Assembly (NCBI GenBank): GCA_050260215.1
Contig: JBLNBU010000235.1
Span: 1-30,452 of the forward strand
Reading direction: 5' to 3'
DNA length: 30,452 nucleotides
Source: JBLNBU01 sp050260215
Lineage (GTDB): Bacteria; Pseudomonadota; Alphaproteobacteria; Rhodospirillales; Magnetospirillaceae
The position numbers were made by a program, and so were the translations under genes. A model generated the notes under the pieces. It did not search any database and was not told the origin of the DNA. It saw nothing but the letters and a program-made list of their open reading frames with translations. Below, in pieces: positions 7,485 through 16,434 of this stretch (the first letter of the stretch is position 1; each line of letters opens with the position of its first letter).

Positions 7485-9113
7485 ATGGCCAATCCGTATG
7501 AAACCGATCTCGACAAGACTGCCGCCAACTACGTGCCGCTGACGCCGCTGGGCTTCCTCGAGCGCACCGCCGGGGTCTATCCCGACCGTATTTCGGTCAT
7601 CCACGGCGAGCAGCGCTTCACCTGGGCCCAGACCTACGACCGCTGCCGCCGGCTGGCCTCGGCGCTGGCCCGGCGCGGCATCGGCGTCGGCGACACCGTT
7701 GCTGTCATGGCGCCCAACATCCCGGAATCGTTCGAGGCCACCTTCGGCGTGCCCATGCTGGGCGCGGTGCTGTGCGCGCTGAACATCCGCCTGGACGCCG
7801 AGGCGCTGGCCTTCATCCTGGCCCACGGCGAGGCCAAGGTGCTGATCACCGACCGCGAATTCTCGCCGGTGATCGCCAAGGCGCTGCAGATGATGGACAA
7901 GCGCCCGATCGTCATCGACATCGACGACCCCGAGGCCAAGGGCGGCGAACTGCTGGGCGAGACCACCTACGAGGCGTTCCTCGAGACCGGCGACCCCAAC
8001 TATGCCTGGCGCTGGCCCAAGGACGAGTGGGAGGCCATCGCGCTCAACTACACCTCGGGCACCACCGGCAATCCCAAGGGCGTCGTCTACCACCACCGCG
8101 GCGCCTATCTCAACGCGCTGGGCAACGTGGTCAACTGGGGCATGAGCGGCCACCCGGTCTATCTGTGGACGCTGCCCATGTTCCACTGCAACGGCTGGTG
8201 TTTCCCGTGGACGATCACCGCCATGGCCGGCACCCATGTCTGCCTGCGCCGGGTCGACGCCACCCACATGTTCAAGGCCATCGAGACCCACAAGGTCACC
8301 CACATGTGCGGCGCCCCCATCGTCATGGGCATGCTGATCAACGCGTCCGACGCCGAGCGCCGGCCGCTGCCGCATACCGTGCAGTTCATGACCGCCGCCG
8401 CGCCGCCGCCGGCCGCGGTGATCGGCCGTCTGGAGAGCCAGGGCTTCAAAATCACCCACGTCTACGGCCTGACCGAGGTCTATGGCCCCGCCACCGTCTG
8501 CGCCTGGCACGAGGAATGGGACGAACTGCCGCTGGAGGAGCGCGCCCGGCTGAAGGCCCGCCAGGGCGTGCGCTACGTCAACCAGGAGGCCATGATGGTT
8601 GCCGACGCCCGCACGCTGGAACCGGTGCCCAAGGACGGCATCACCATGGGCGAGGTGTTCTACCGCGGCAACGTCACCATGAAGGGCTACCTGAAGAACC
8701 CCAAGGCCACCGCCGAAGCGTTCGAGGGCGGCTGGTTCCACACCGGCGACCTGGGCGTGTGGCACGCCGACGGCTATGTGGAGCTGAAGGACCGCTCGAA
8801 GGACATCATCATCTCGGGTGGCGAGAACATCTCGACCATCGAGGTCGAGGGCGTGCTTTACCAGCACCCCGCCATCATGGAAGCCGCGGTGGTCGCCCGT
8901 CCCGACGAGAAATGGGGCGAGACCCCGTGCGCCTTCATCACGCTCAAGGAAGGCTCCAAGCTGACCCAGGAAGAGGTGATCGGCTTCTGCCGCGAGCGGC
9001 TGGCCCACTTCAAGTGTCCGCGCACTGTGGTGTTCACCACCTTGCCAAAGACCTCGACCGGCAAGATCCAGAAATACGTGTTGAGGGAAATGGCCCGTAA
9101 ACTGAACGGGTAA
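7485..9113 (+). CDS. Acyl-CoA synthetase (AMP-forming, medium/long-chain fatty acid type; DmdB-like)
   Basis: A 542-residue ANL-superfamily ligase that adenylates a carboxylic acid and transfers it to CoA. The P-loop YTSGTTGNPKGV starts at residue 189, followed by a YGLTEVYGP motif, the HTGDLGV hinge-region motif, the core KDIIISGGENIS and the C-terminal KTSTGKIQK with catalytic Lys527. Length and the HCNGWCFPW segment fit the fatty-acyl/methylmercaptopropionate-CoA ligase (DmdB) subgroup; substrate specificity cannot be fixed from sequence alone. ATG 7485 has GGAGG four bases upstream. It is divergent from the patatin operon, which suggests recycling of released fatty acids. A perfect 12-bp inverted repeat with a T-run follows 54 bases after the stop. 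Confidence 0.9.
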   Translation: MANPYETDLDKTAANYVPLTPLGFLERTAGVYPDRISVIHGEQRFTWAQTYDRCRRLASALARRGIGVGDTVAVMAPNIPESFEATFGVPMLGAVLCALNIRLDAEALAFILAHGEAKVLITDREFSPVIAKALQMMDKRPIVIDIDDPEAKGGELLGETTYEAFLETGDPNYAWRWPKDEWEAIALNYTSGTTGNPKGVVYHHRGAYLNALGNVVNWGMSGHPVYLWTLPMFHCNGWCFPWTITAMAGTHVCLRRVDATHMFKAIETHKVTHMCGAPIVMGMLINASDAERRPLPHTVQFMTAAAPPPAAVIGRLESQGFKITHVYGLTEVYGPATVCAWHEEWDELPLEERARLKARQGVRYVNQEAMMVADARTLEPVPKDGITMGEVFYRGNVTMKGYLKNPKATAEAFEGGWFHTGDLGVWHADGYVELKDRSKDIIISGGENISTIEVEGVLYQHPAIMEAAVVARPDEKWGETPCAFITLKEGSKLTQEEVIGFCRERLAHFKCPRTVVFTTLPKTSTGKIQKYVLREMARKLNG

Positions 9114-9167
9114 TATCACCACAAGCTAAAGTATGGACCTCCGTATGGGGGTAGTTCCAAAAGTCTG

Positions 9168-9201
9168 GGTGACAAAGGTGATTTGACCTTTGTCACCTTT
9201 T
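9168..9201 (+). terminator. Perfect 12-bp inverted repeat plus T-run after the acyl-CoA synthetase
   Basis: GGTGACAAAGGT (9168-9179) and ACCTTTGTCACC (9186-9197) are exact reverse complements with a 6-base loop GATTTG, followed by TTTT (9198-9201). This is a good Rho-independent terminator for the synthetase gene. It lies only 48 bases before the first HD-GYP start, and TTGACC (9183-9188) inside it could be a -35 element, so an operator role is an alternative. Confidence 0.6.
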
Positions 9202-9248
9202 CTGGTTAGGGTTCGCCCTGTGGTTCAACGGGGTGAACGGGGGCGGAT

Positions 9249-10376
9249 ATGGGCAGCGCTGGGGGCGCGGCTCTGCCGTTGCATCGCGGTCTGGCCGAAC
9301 GGCTGATCTGCCTGCACGACGAGATGAAGGGGGACGGCCTGCTGGCCGGCCTCAATCGCATCGCCGTGGCCCTGTACGACGACAGCACCGACCTGCTGAA
9401 GACCTTCATCCATTCCAGCGACGCCGACAGCCCGCTCGATCATTCGGCCGCCCGGCTGTCCGACCTGCCGACCCTGCAGCAGCTGGCCTGGACCGGGGCC
9501 AGGCGCACCATCAACGACCTGGCGTCGGTGGCGGGGCAGGGGCAGGACTATGCGCTGCGCCTGCTGAAGGGGGGCTACCAGTCCAGCTACACCGTGCCCA
9601 TGCGCCACAAGGATGCCTTCTACGGCTTCCTGTTCTTCAACTCGTGCCAGCGCGATTTCTTCAGCGCTCCGGTGATCCACCGCCTGCGTCCCTATGCCGA
9701 GCTCATCAGCCTGGCTGTCATGCGCGAGATCGATACCGTGCGCATGATGCAGGCGGCGGTGAAGGTGATCCGCCAGGTGTCCTCGGCGCGTGACGAGGAG
9801 ACCGGCTCGCATCTTGCCCGCATGACCCGCTATGCCCGCCTGATTGCGCTGGGGATGGCGGAGACGCACGGCCTGTCCGACGAGATGGTCGAGTTCATCT
9901 TCCAGTTCTGCCCGCTGCACGACGTCGGCAAGGTGGCGGTTCCCGACAGCATCCTGCTCAAGCCAGGACGCCTGACCCCCGACGAATACGAGGTGATGAA
10001 AAGCCACGTCGGCAAGGGCATCGAGATCGTAGACCTGATGTGCCGCGACTTCGGCCTGCGCGCGATGCCGCACTTCGACCTGCTGCGCAACATCGTCGCC
10101 TATCACCACGAGGCCATCGACGGCAGCGGCTATCCCCATGGGCTGAAGGGCGACGAGATCCCCATCGAGGCCCGCATCGCCGCGGTGGCCGACGTGTTCG
10201 ACGCGCTGACTTCGGTGAGGCCCTACAAGGAGGCGTGGAGCAACCAACGCGCCTTCGAGCTGCTGCAATCCGAGGCCGGCATCAAGTTCGATCCCGACTG
10301 CGTCGCCGCGCTGGTGGCGCGCCAAGAACAGATCGTGGCGATCCAGACCCAGTTCGAAGAGACGCCATACGACTGA
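9249..10376 (+). CDS. GAF-like/HD-GYP domain protein, probable c-di-GMP phosphodiesterase (copy 1)
   Basis: A 375-residue two-domain cytosolic protein. Residues about 15-165 look like a GAF-type sensor (RIAVALYDDSTDLLKTF, then YTVPMRHKDAFYGFLFFNS). Residues about 175-365 form an HD-GYP domain with the metal-binding HDVGKVAVPD motif, the paired histidines in YHHEAIDGSGYPHGL carrying the GYP signature, and VADVFDALTSVRPYKEAW. HD-GYP proteins with these residues hydrolyse cyclic di-GMP (some also cGAMP), controlling motility, biofilm and cell cycle. No receiver or membrane domain is present, so input is likely a small ligand bound by the N-terminal domain. It is the first of two tandem co-linear paralogues. 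The start ATG 9249 is preceded by the modest GGGGGCGG. The gene has its own upstream region with the 9168-9197 repeat. Confidence 0.88.
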   Translation: MGSAGGAALPLHRGLAERLICLHDEMKGDGLLAGLNRIAVALYDDSTDLLKTFIHSSDADSPLDHSAARLSDLPTLQQLAWTGARRTINDLASVAGQGQDYALRLLKGGYQSSYTVPMRHKDAFYGFLFFNSCQRDFFSAPVIHRLRPYAELISLAVMREIDTVRMMQAAVKVIRQVSSARDEETGSHLARMTRYARLIALGMAETHGLSDEMVEFIFQFCPLHDVGKVAVPDSILLKPGRLTPDEYEVMKSHVGKGIEIVDLMCRDFGLRAMPHFDLLRNIVAYHHEAIDGSGYPHGLKGDEIPIEARIAAVADVFDALTSVRPYKEAWSNQRAFELLQSEAGIKFDPDCVAALVARQEQIVAIQTQFEETPYD

Positions 10377-10383
10377 AAGCAGG

Positions 10384-10430
10384 CGGCCCCCTTGTCTTTC
10401 GAGATTTTGACTGCTTTACCCTGGGGGCCG
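10384..10430. repeat. 8-bp inverted repeat bracketing the -35 of the second HD-GYP promoter
   Basis: CGGCCCCC (10384-10391) and GGGGGCCG (10423-10430) are exact reverse complements, 31 bases apart. The loop contains the -35 hexamer and the right arm abuts the -10. It begins 7 bases after the stop of the first HD-GYP gene. It may be a regulatory operator, or a long-loop hairpin at the end of the upstream transcript. Confidence 0.45.
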
Positions 10431-10436
10431 TATAAT
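10407..10436 (+). promoter_or_regulatory. Near-consensus sigma-70 promoter of the second HD-GYP gene
   Basis: TTGACT (10407-10412) and a perfect TATAAT (10431-10436) are separated by 18 bases. Transcription would start near 10443, giving a leader of about 35 bases before ATG 10478. It is the best promoter match in the window and implies that this gene is transcribed independently of its upstream paralogue. Confidence 0.7.
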
Positions 10437-10477
10437 GCATTGTTCATTTGGGATACGTCTTTCGGCGGAGTAGGGGC

Positions 10478-11623
10478 ATGGCGGGGCCCAAGGCGGGTGC
10501 TGTCGGGACATCCGGGTTCAGGTCCGTCAACCAGGGCTTGGCCGAGCGCCTGATGTGTCTCCACGATGAAATCAAGCGCGAGTTCGACGGCATCCACCGC
10601 ATCGCCGTCGCCATCCATGATCCCGATTCCGACCTGCTGCGCTCGTTCGTCGAATCGAGCGAGGGCGAGAACCCGTTCGAGCACACGGTGGCCCGCCTGA
10701 ACGACATCCAGCCGCTGGTCCAGTTGGCGAAGACCGGCGGGCGGCGCGTCGTCAACGACTTCTCGACCCACAACACCACCCAGCCCGCTCACATCAAGCG
10801 CCTGCTCAAGTCCGGCTACCTGTCGGGCTATACTTGCCCGATCTTCCACAAGGGCACCTTCCGCGGCTTCCTGTTCTTCAATTCATTCCACCGCGGCTAT
10901 TTCACCCCGTTCGTGGTCCAGGGCCTGCGCTCGGCCGCCGAGGTGGTGTCACTGACCACGGTGATGGAGCTGGACGCCATCCGCATGATCCAGGCGGCGG
11001 TCGAGACCGTGCGCCAGGTCACCCGTGCCCGCGACGAGGAGACCGGCTCGCACCTGGAGCGCATGGCCCGCTATGCCCGCATCATCGCGGTGCGCCTGGC
11101 CCCGCGCCTGGGCATGTCGGACGAGTTCGTCGAGTTCCTCTACCAGTTCGCGCCGCTGCACGACGTCGGCAAGATCGGCGTGCCGGACCACATCTTGTGC
11201 AAGCCAGCCCGCCTGGATCCGGGCGAGTACGAGATCATGAAGGGCCACGTCGCCAAGGGCGTCGAGATCGTCGACGTCATGGCCAACACCTTCCGGGTCA
11301 CCGGCGCGGCCTATATCCGGGTGCTGCGCAACGTGGTCGCCCATCACCACGAGGCCATTGACGGCAGCGGCTATCCCCACGGGCTTTCCGGCGACGACAT
11401 CTCGCTGGAGGGCCGCATCTGCGCGGTGGCCGACGTGTTCGACGCGCTGACCTCGCGCCGGCCCTACAAGGCGGCGTGGAGCGTGGCGGACGCGCTGGCC
11501 TATCTGGTCCAGGAATCGGGGCGCAAGTTCGACCCGGCGTGCGTCGACATCCTGCGGGCCAGCGGGTCCGCCATCTCCGACATCCAGCACCAGTTCGCCG
11601 AGCCCGAATTGACCGCTCCTTAA
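10478..11623 (+). CDS. GAF-like/HD-GYP domain protein, probable c-di-GMP phosphodiesterase (copy 2)
   Basis: A 381-residue paralogue of the preceding gene, co-linear along its whole length. The N-terminal GAF-like region (GLAERLMCLHDEIK, RIAVAIHDPDSDLLRSF, GYTCPIFHKGTFRGFLFFN) is followed by an HD-GYP domain with LHDVGKIGVPD, AHHHEAIDGSGYPHGL and VADVFDALTSRRPYKAAW. All metal and GYP signature residues are kept, so both copies should be active on cyclic dinucleotides. Divergence between the copies is greatest at both ends and in the GAF-like ligand region, which suggests different inputs. ATG 10478 has GGAG at 10467-10470; an in-frame TTG at 10448 would start almost at the predicted transcription start and is unlikely. 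Separate promoter at 10407-10436. Confidence 0.88.
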   Translation: MAGPKAGAVGTSGFRSVNQGLAERLMCLHDEIKREFDGIHRIAVAIHDPDSDLLRSFVESSEGENPFEHTVARLNDIQPLVQLAKTGGRRVVNDFSTHNTTQPAHIKRLLKSGYLSGYTCPIFHKGTFRGFLFFNSFHRGYFTPFVVQGLRSAAEVVSLTTVMELDAIRMIQAAVETVRQVTRARDEETGSHLERMARYARIIAVRLAPRLGMSDEFVEFLYQFAPLHDVGKIGVPDHILCKPARLDPGEYEIMKGHVAKGVEIVDVMANTFRVTGAAYIRVLRNVVAHHHEAIDGSGYPHGLSGDDISLEGRICAVADVFDALTSRRPYKAAWSVADALAYLVQESGRKFDPACVDILRASGSAISDIQHQFAEPELTAP

Positions 11624-11672
11624 GGGGCGGCGTGGCAGGATCTGGGCAATCGCTTTTCCCTTGGAGGACGAC

Positions 11673-12491
11673 ATGCGGGCGCTGGTGCTAGGTCTGGCCT
11701 TGGCGGTGGCTGCGGCGTCGGCGGCCCAGGCGCGCGAGGCCGCCTGGTCCAAGGCGGCCCAGCCGACCGTGGGCACGGCCAGCGCCATCGGCTCGCCGGC
11801 GGCGGGCTGCCTGGCCGGCGGCGTGCCGCTGGCCCCCGAGGGCGACGGCTACCAGGTGCTTCGCCCTTCGCGCCACCGCTTCTTCGGCCATCCGCGGCTG
11901 GTGGCCTTCGTTCGCTCGCTGGCCGACGCCGCCCGCGCCGACGGGCTGGGCACCGTGCTGGTCGGCGACATGGCCCAGCCGCGCGGCGGCCCCATGCCGT
12001 TCGGCCACGGCAGCCACCAGACCGGGCTGGACGTCGACATCTGGTTCCGCATTCCCGCCCATCCGCTGGCCAGTGCCGAGATCGAGGCGCCCGAACCGGT
12101 GTCGATGGTCAAGGGCCTGGGCGTCGACCCGAAGGCGTGGACGCGGTCGCAGGCGCGGCTGCTGGAACTGGCGGCCCGCTCGCCCGAGGTCGACCGCATC
12201 TTCGTCAACCCGTCCATCAAGCACCACCTGTGCGCCTCCACCCGCGGCGACCGCAGCTGGCTGGCCAAGCTGCGTCCCTGGTGGGGCCATGACGAGCACT
12301 TCCACGTGCGCCTGTCGTGCTCGGTGGGCGACCCCAATTGCGAGGCGCAGAAGCCGGTCCCCGACGGCGACGGCTGCGGCGCCGAGCTGGAATCGTGGTT
12401 TCCCAAGGCCAACGTGCCCATCCCGTCCAACAAGCCCCACCACCAGGCCCGCCTGCTGCCCTCGGCCTGCGCCGGCGTGCTGGGTCGGTAA
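11673..12491 (+). CDS. mepA: Penicillin-insensitive murein endopeptidase MepA
   Basis: A 272-residue periplasmic LAS-type zinc metallopeptidase (family M74) that cleaves D-alanyl-meso-diaminopimelate cross-links in peptidoglycan. A signal peptide covers residues 1-20 (ALVLGLALAVAAASAAQA-RE). The zinc ligands sit in FGHGSHQTGLDVDIW (HxxxxxxxD) and in HDEHFHVRL (HxH). The body has six or more cysteines (for example C50, and those in HHLCAS, RLSCSV, PNCEA and DGCGAE), consistent with the disulfides of MepA. Length matches the family. ATG 11673 has GGAGG five bases upstream; the in-frame TTG at 11661 overlaps that site. The gene is single and convergent with kup, with 27 bases between stops. Confidence 0.92.
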   Translation: MRALVLGLALAVAAASAAQAREAAWSKAAQPTVGTASAIGSPAAGCLAGGVPLAPEGDGYQVLRPSRHRFFGHPRLVAFVRSLADAARADGLGTVLVGDMAQPRGGPMPFGHGSHQTGLDVDIWFRIPAHPLASAEIEAPEPVSMVKGLGVDPKAWTRSQARLLELAARSPEVDRIFVNPSIKHHLCASTRGDRSWLAKLRPWWGHDEHFHVRLSCSVGDPNCEAQKPVPDGDGCGAELESWFPKANVPIPSNKPHHQARLLPSACAGVLGR

Positions 12492-12518
12492 CACCGGCCG
12501 TTTGCCCGCACCGGCACC

Positions 12519-14369
12519 TCAAATCTGGATCTGCACGCCCAGCTCGATGGCACGGTCGGGGGGGATGTGGAAGAAGTCGGCGGCGCCGGCCGAGTTGCGC
12601 ACCATGGCGACGAACAACGACTCGCGCCACAGCGCCATGCCCGGCAGTTCGGTGGGAATGACCGATTCCCGGCTGATGAAATAGGACGTCTCCATGGGGT
12701 CGAAGGGATGGTCCGGGGCGAAATGCGCCAGCAGCTGGGCGGGGACGTCGGTGTCCTCCATGAAGCCGAAGCGCACGACCACCCGGTGGAAGCCCTCGCT
12801 CAGCTCTTCGACCAGGCAGCGCCGCTGGTCGTGGACCCACGACACCTGCTCGAAGCGCACGGTGACGATGACGATGCGTTGGTGAAGCACCTTGTTGTGC
12901 TTCAGGTTGTGCAGCAGGGCGGTGGGCACCGCCGCGTCACTGGCCGACAGGAACACCGCCAGGCCCGGCACCCGCAGCGGTGGACGCCGGCGGACCCGGT
13001 CCAGGAACAGGTCCATGGGCATGGCTTCGCGGTCCTGGCGGGCGCGCACCAGCTCGCGGCCGCGCTTCCAGGTCTGCATCAGCAGCAGCAGTACCCCCCC
13101 GACCGCCAGCGGGAACCAGCCGCCGGCCGGGATCTTGAGCGCGTTTGAGGCAAAGAACGCCAGGTCCATGGGCACCAAAAGCAGCCCCAGCAGGACGCAG
13201 GCGGCCAGCGGCCAGCGCCAGACGCGGTGCGCCACCACCAGCACCATCAGGGTGGTCACCGCCATGGTCCCGGTCACCGCGATGCCGTAGGCCGAGGCCA
13301 GCCCCGACGACGACCCGAAGGCGAACACCAGGGCCACCACCATCACCAGCAGCCAGCGGTTGACGCGGGGCACGTAGATCTGGCCGATCTCGTGCTCCGA
13401 GGTCTGCAGCACGGCGAAGCGCGGGCTGTAGCCCAGGCGGATGGCCTGGCGGGTCAGCGAGAACGCCCCCGAGATCACCGCCTGGCTGGCGATCACCGTC
13501 GCCGCGGTGGCCAACCCCACCAGCGGCCAGGTGGCCCAGCCCGGCGCCAGCAGGAAGAACGGGCTGGCGGTGGCCGGTGCGCCTTGCGACAGGATCAGCG
13601 CGCCCTGGCCGAAGTAGTTGAGCAGCAGGGCCGGCATGGCCAGCCCGAACCACGCCAGCCGGATGGGGCGGCGGCCGAAATGGCCCATGTCGGCATAAAG
13701 GGCCTCGGCACCGGTGATCGCCAGCACCACCGCGCCCAGCCGCAGGAAGGTGCCGAACGGGTCGGCGGCGGCCAGGGCGGCGGCGTGGCGGGGGTCCACC
13801 GCGGCCAGCACCTGGGGGGTGGCGACGACGGCGCGCAGGCCGAGCGCGCCGATGGCCGAGAACCACAACACCATCACCGGGCCGAACAGGCGGCCGACCC
13901 GCGCCGTGCCGTGGCTTTGCAGGAAGAACAGCACCACCAGCACGACCACCGCCGCCGGCACCACCCAGGGCTTCAGCGCCGGTGCGGCGATTTCCAGGCC
14001 CTCGATCGCCGAGAGCACCGAGATCGCCGGGGTGATCATCCCGTCGCCGTAGAACAGCGCCGCGCCGGCCAGGCCCAGCATGGCGATGGCGGTGCCGCCG
14101 ACGCCGCCGTGGCGGGCCAGCGCCATCAGTGCCAGCACGCCGCCTTCGCCCCGGTTGTCGGCCCGCATGACGAAGGCGACGTATTTGACGGTGACGACCA
14201 TGGTCAGGGCCCAGAACACCAGGGACAACATCCCCAGCACATGGCCGGGGGTGGGCGCGAGGTCGTGGAAGCACTCGCGGACGGTGTAGATGGGGCTGGT
14301 GCCGATGTCGCCGAACACCACGCCGGCGGCACCCAGGGTCAGCTCCATCATGCGTCTGGGCTCTGCCAT
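12519..14369 (-). CDS. kup: Low-affinity potassium transporter Kup
   Basis: A 616-residue KUP/HAK/KT potassium-proton symporter of the inner membrane. The N-terminal signature GVVFGDIGTSPIYT opens a run of about 12 hydrophobic helices (roughly residues 10-430), with KYV, ADNRGEGG and YGDGMITPAISVLSA typical of the family. A C-terminal cytosolic domain (about residues 450-616) contains PTALLHNLKHNKVLH and the final FFHIPPDRAIELGVQIQI, as in most bacterial Kup proteins. Length matches E. coli Kup (about 620). The start is uncertain: ATG 14369 lacks a strong ribosome-binding site, and ATGs at 14351 and 14348 also lie before the conserved region. It is divergent from rpsB across 228 bases and convergent with mepA. 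Confidence 0.93.
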   Translation of the reverse strand: MAEPRRMMELTLGAAGVVFGDIGTSPIYTVRECFHDLAPTPGHVLGMLSLVFWALTMVVTVKYVAFVMRADNRGEGGVLALMALARHGGVGGTAIAMLGLAGAALFYGDGMITPAISVLSAIEGLEIAAPALKPWVVPAAVVVLVVLFFLQSHGTARVGRLFGPVMVLWFSAIGALGLRAVVATPQVLAAVDPRHAAALAAADPFGTFLRLGAVVLAITGAEALYADMGHFGRRPIRLAWFGLAMPALLLNYFGQGALILSQGAPATASPFFLLAPGWATWPLVGLATAATVIASQAVISGAFSLTRQAIRLGYSPRFAVLQTSEHEIGQIYVPRVNRWLLVMVVALVFAFGSSSGLASAYGIAVTGTMAVTTLMVLVVAHRVWRWPLAACVLLGLLLVPMDLAFFASNALKIPAGGWFPLAVGGVLLLLMQTWKRGRELVRARQDREAMPMDLFLDRVRRRPPLRVPGLAVFLSASDAAVPTALLHNLKHNKVLHQRIVIVTVRFEQVSWVHDQRRCLVEELSEGFHRVVVRFGFMEDTDVPAQLLAHFAPDHPFDPMETSYFISRESVIPTELPGMALWRESLFVAMVRNSAGAADFFHIPPDRAIELGVQIQI

Positions 14370-14441
14370 GGCGAGGCAGAAGATGGGAAGGCCGCCCGCA
14401 CCGGGAAAGTCCCGCCAGCCGCCGGGGGTAGCGAGTTCCCC

Positions 14442-14470
14442 TTGCCAAACCGGCCTCGAGGGTTTATGTA
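14442..14470 (+). promoter_or_regulatory. Putative promoter of the rpsB-tsf operon and leader
   Basis: TTGCCA (14442-14447) and TATGTA (14465-14470) are 17 bases apart in the 228-base kup/rpsB gap. Transcription would start near 14477, leaving a leader of about 120 bases before rpsB. In other proteobacteria the S2 leader binds S2 for autoregulation; the leader here is long enough, but no specific structure was proven. Confidence 0.45.
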
Positions 14471-14597
14471 GCCGGCGCAAATCCGCACGCGGGGTCGCGG
14501 GCGGGGATGGCTTTGCCGTCTTCGTTCGCTCCGGTGCCGGCCTGGAAGGGTCGGCTTCTCCCGCGGAGGTTCAACCGGAGAATAAAGGAACATCTCC

Positions 14598-15401
<804 letters not shown>

Positions 15402-15419
15402 GCAGTCTTTCGCCTGACG

Positions 15420-15446
15420 ATGGCGGCGACCTCCCGTCGCCGCCAT
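15420..15446 (+). terminator. Hairpin (attenuator) between rpsB and tsf
   Basis: ATGGCGGCGAC (15420-15430) pairs exactly with GTCGCCGCCAT (15436-15446) around the loop CTCCC, followed by TCGTTT. The 11-bp GC-rich stem is likely a partial terminator that sets the S2 to EF-Ts ratio, as known for the rpsB-tsf gap in E. coli. The T-run is weak, fitting partial read-through. Confidence 0.6.
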
Positions 15447-15490
15447 TCGTTTAGGTCCCGTCGAACGAATCCGCACGAAGAGGAACCCCC

Positions 15491-16417
15491 ATGGCCGAGA
15501 TTACCGCTGCGCTCGTCAAGGAACTGCGCGAAAAGACCGGCGCCGGCATGATGGATTGCAAGAAGGCGCTGGCCGAGACCGCCGGCGACCTGGAAGCCGC
15601 CGTCGACTGGCTGCGCAAGAAGGGCCTGGCCGCCGCCGCCAAGAAGGCCGGCCGCGTCGCCGCCGAAGGCTTGGTCGGCATCGCCACCAGCGGCACCAAG
15701 GGCGTCGCCGTCGAGGTCAACGCCGAAACCGATTTCGTCGCCCGCAACGACCAGTTCCAGGGCTTCGTCTCGGCCGTCGCCCAGGTGGCCCTGACCGCCG
15801 GCGCCGACGTCGAGGCGCTGAAGAACGCCGCCTTCCCGGGCGCCGGCAAGACCGTCTCCGAGCAGCTGACCGCGCTGATCGCCACCATCGGCGAGAACAT
15901 GAACCTGCGCCGCGCCGCTCGCCTGGAAGTGTCGCAGGGCGTGGTCGCGTCGTACATGCACACCCAGGCCGCGCCCGGGCTGGGCAAGATCGGCTGCCTG
16001 GTGGCGCTGGAATCGGCCGGCGACCAGGGCAAGCTGGCCGAACTGGGCAAGCAGATCGCCATGCACGTGGCCGCTGCCAACCCGCAGTTCCTGGACACCG
16101 CCTCGGTTGACACCTCGGCGCTGGACCGCGAGCGCGCGGTGCTGACCGAGCAGGCCGCCGCGTCGGGCAAGCCCGCCAACGTCATCGAGAAGATGGTCGA
16201 GGGCCGCATCCGCAAGTACTACGAGGAAGTGTGCCTGCTCGAGCAGGTGTTCGTCATCGACCAGGAGACCAAGATCGGCAAGGTCGTCGAGAACGCCGCC
16301 AAGGACGTCGGTGCTCCGGTGAAGCTGACCGGCTTCGTCCGCTTCGCGCTGGGCGAGGGCATCGAGAAGGAAGAGAAGGACTTCGCCGCCGAAGTGGCCG
16401 CCCAGCTGGGCCACTAA
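15491..16417 (+). CDS. tsf: Elongation factor Ts
   Basis: EF-Ts, 308 residues, the guanine-nucleotide exchange factor for EF-Tu. The N-terminal UBA-like domain carries KELREKTGAGMMDCKKAL, including the TGAGMMDCK signature, and the core carries the second signature VEVNAETDFVARN with the TDF motif that contacts EF-Tu. Two core subdomains and a C-terminal segment ending in KDFAAEVAAQLGH follow. ATG 15491 is preceded by AGAGGAA. It lies 89 bases after rpsB, behind the attenuator hairpin, and a GC-rich terminator-like hairpin follows 17 bases after its stop. Confidence 0.98.
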   Translation: MAEITAALVKELREKTGAGMMDCKKALAETAGDLEAAVDWLRKKGLAAAAKKAGRVAAEGLVGIATSGTKGVAVEVNAETDFVARNDQFQGFVSAVAQVALTAGADVEALKNAAFPGAGKTVSEQLTALIATIGENMNLRRAARLEVSQGVVASYMHTQAAPGLGKIGCLVALESAGDQGKLAELGKQIAMHVAAANPQFLDTASVDTSALDRERAVLTEQAAASGKPANVIEKMVEGRIRKYYEEVCLLEQVFVIDQETKIGKVVENAAKDVGAPVKLTGFVRFALGEGIEKEEKDFAAEVAAQLGH

Positions 16418-16434
16418 GGGGCAGGTGCGTCGAA

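Noticed and set aside
6408..9122. Very long open frame antisense to the acyl-CoA synthetase and patatin out of frame
   Set aside because: High GC content removes stop codons; the translation is low-complexity Gly/Arg/His and the overlapping real genes are well-conserved families.
13227..14471. Long plus-strand frame opposite kup
   Set aside because: The translation is His/Gln/Gly-rich low complexity, typical of a GC-driven antisense frame; kup is intact on the other strand.
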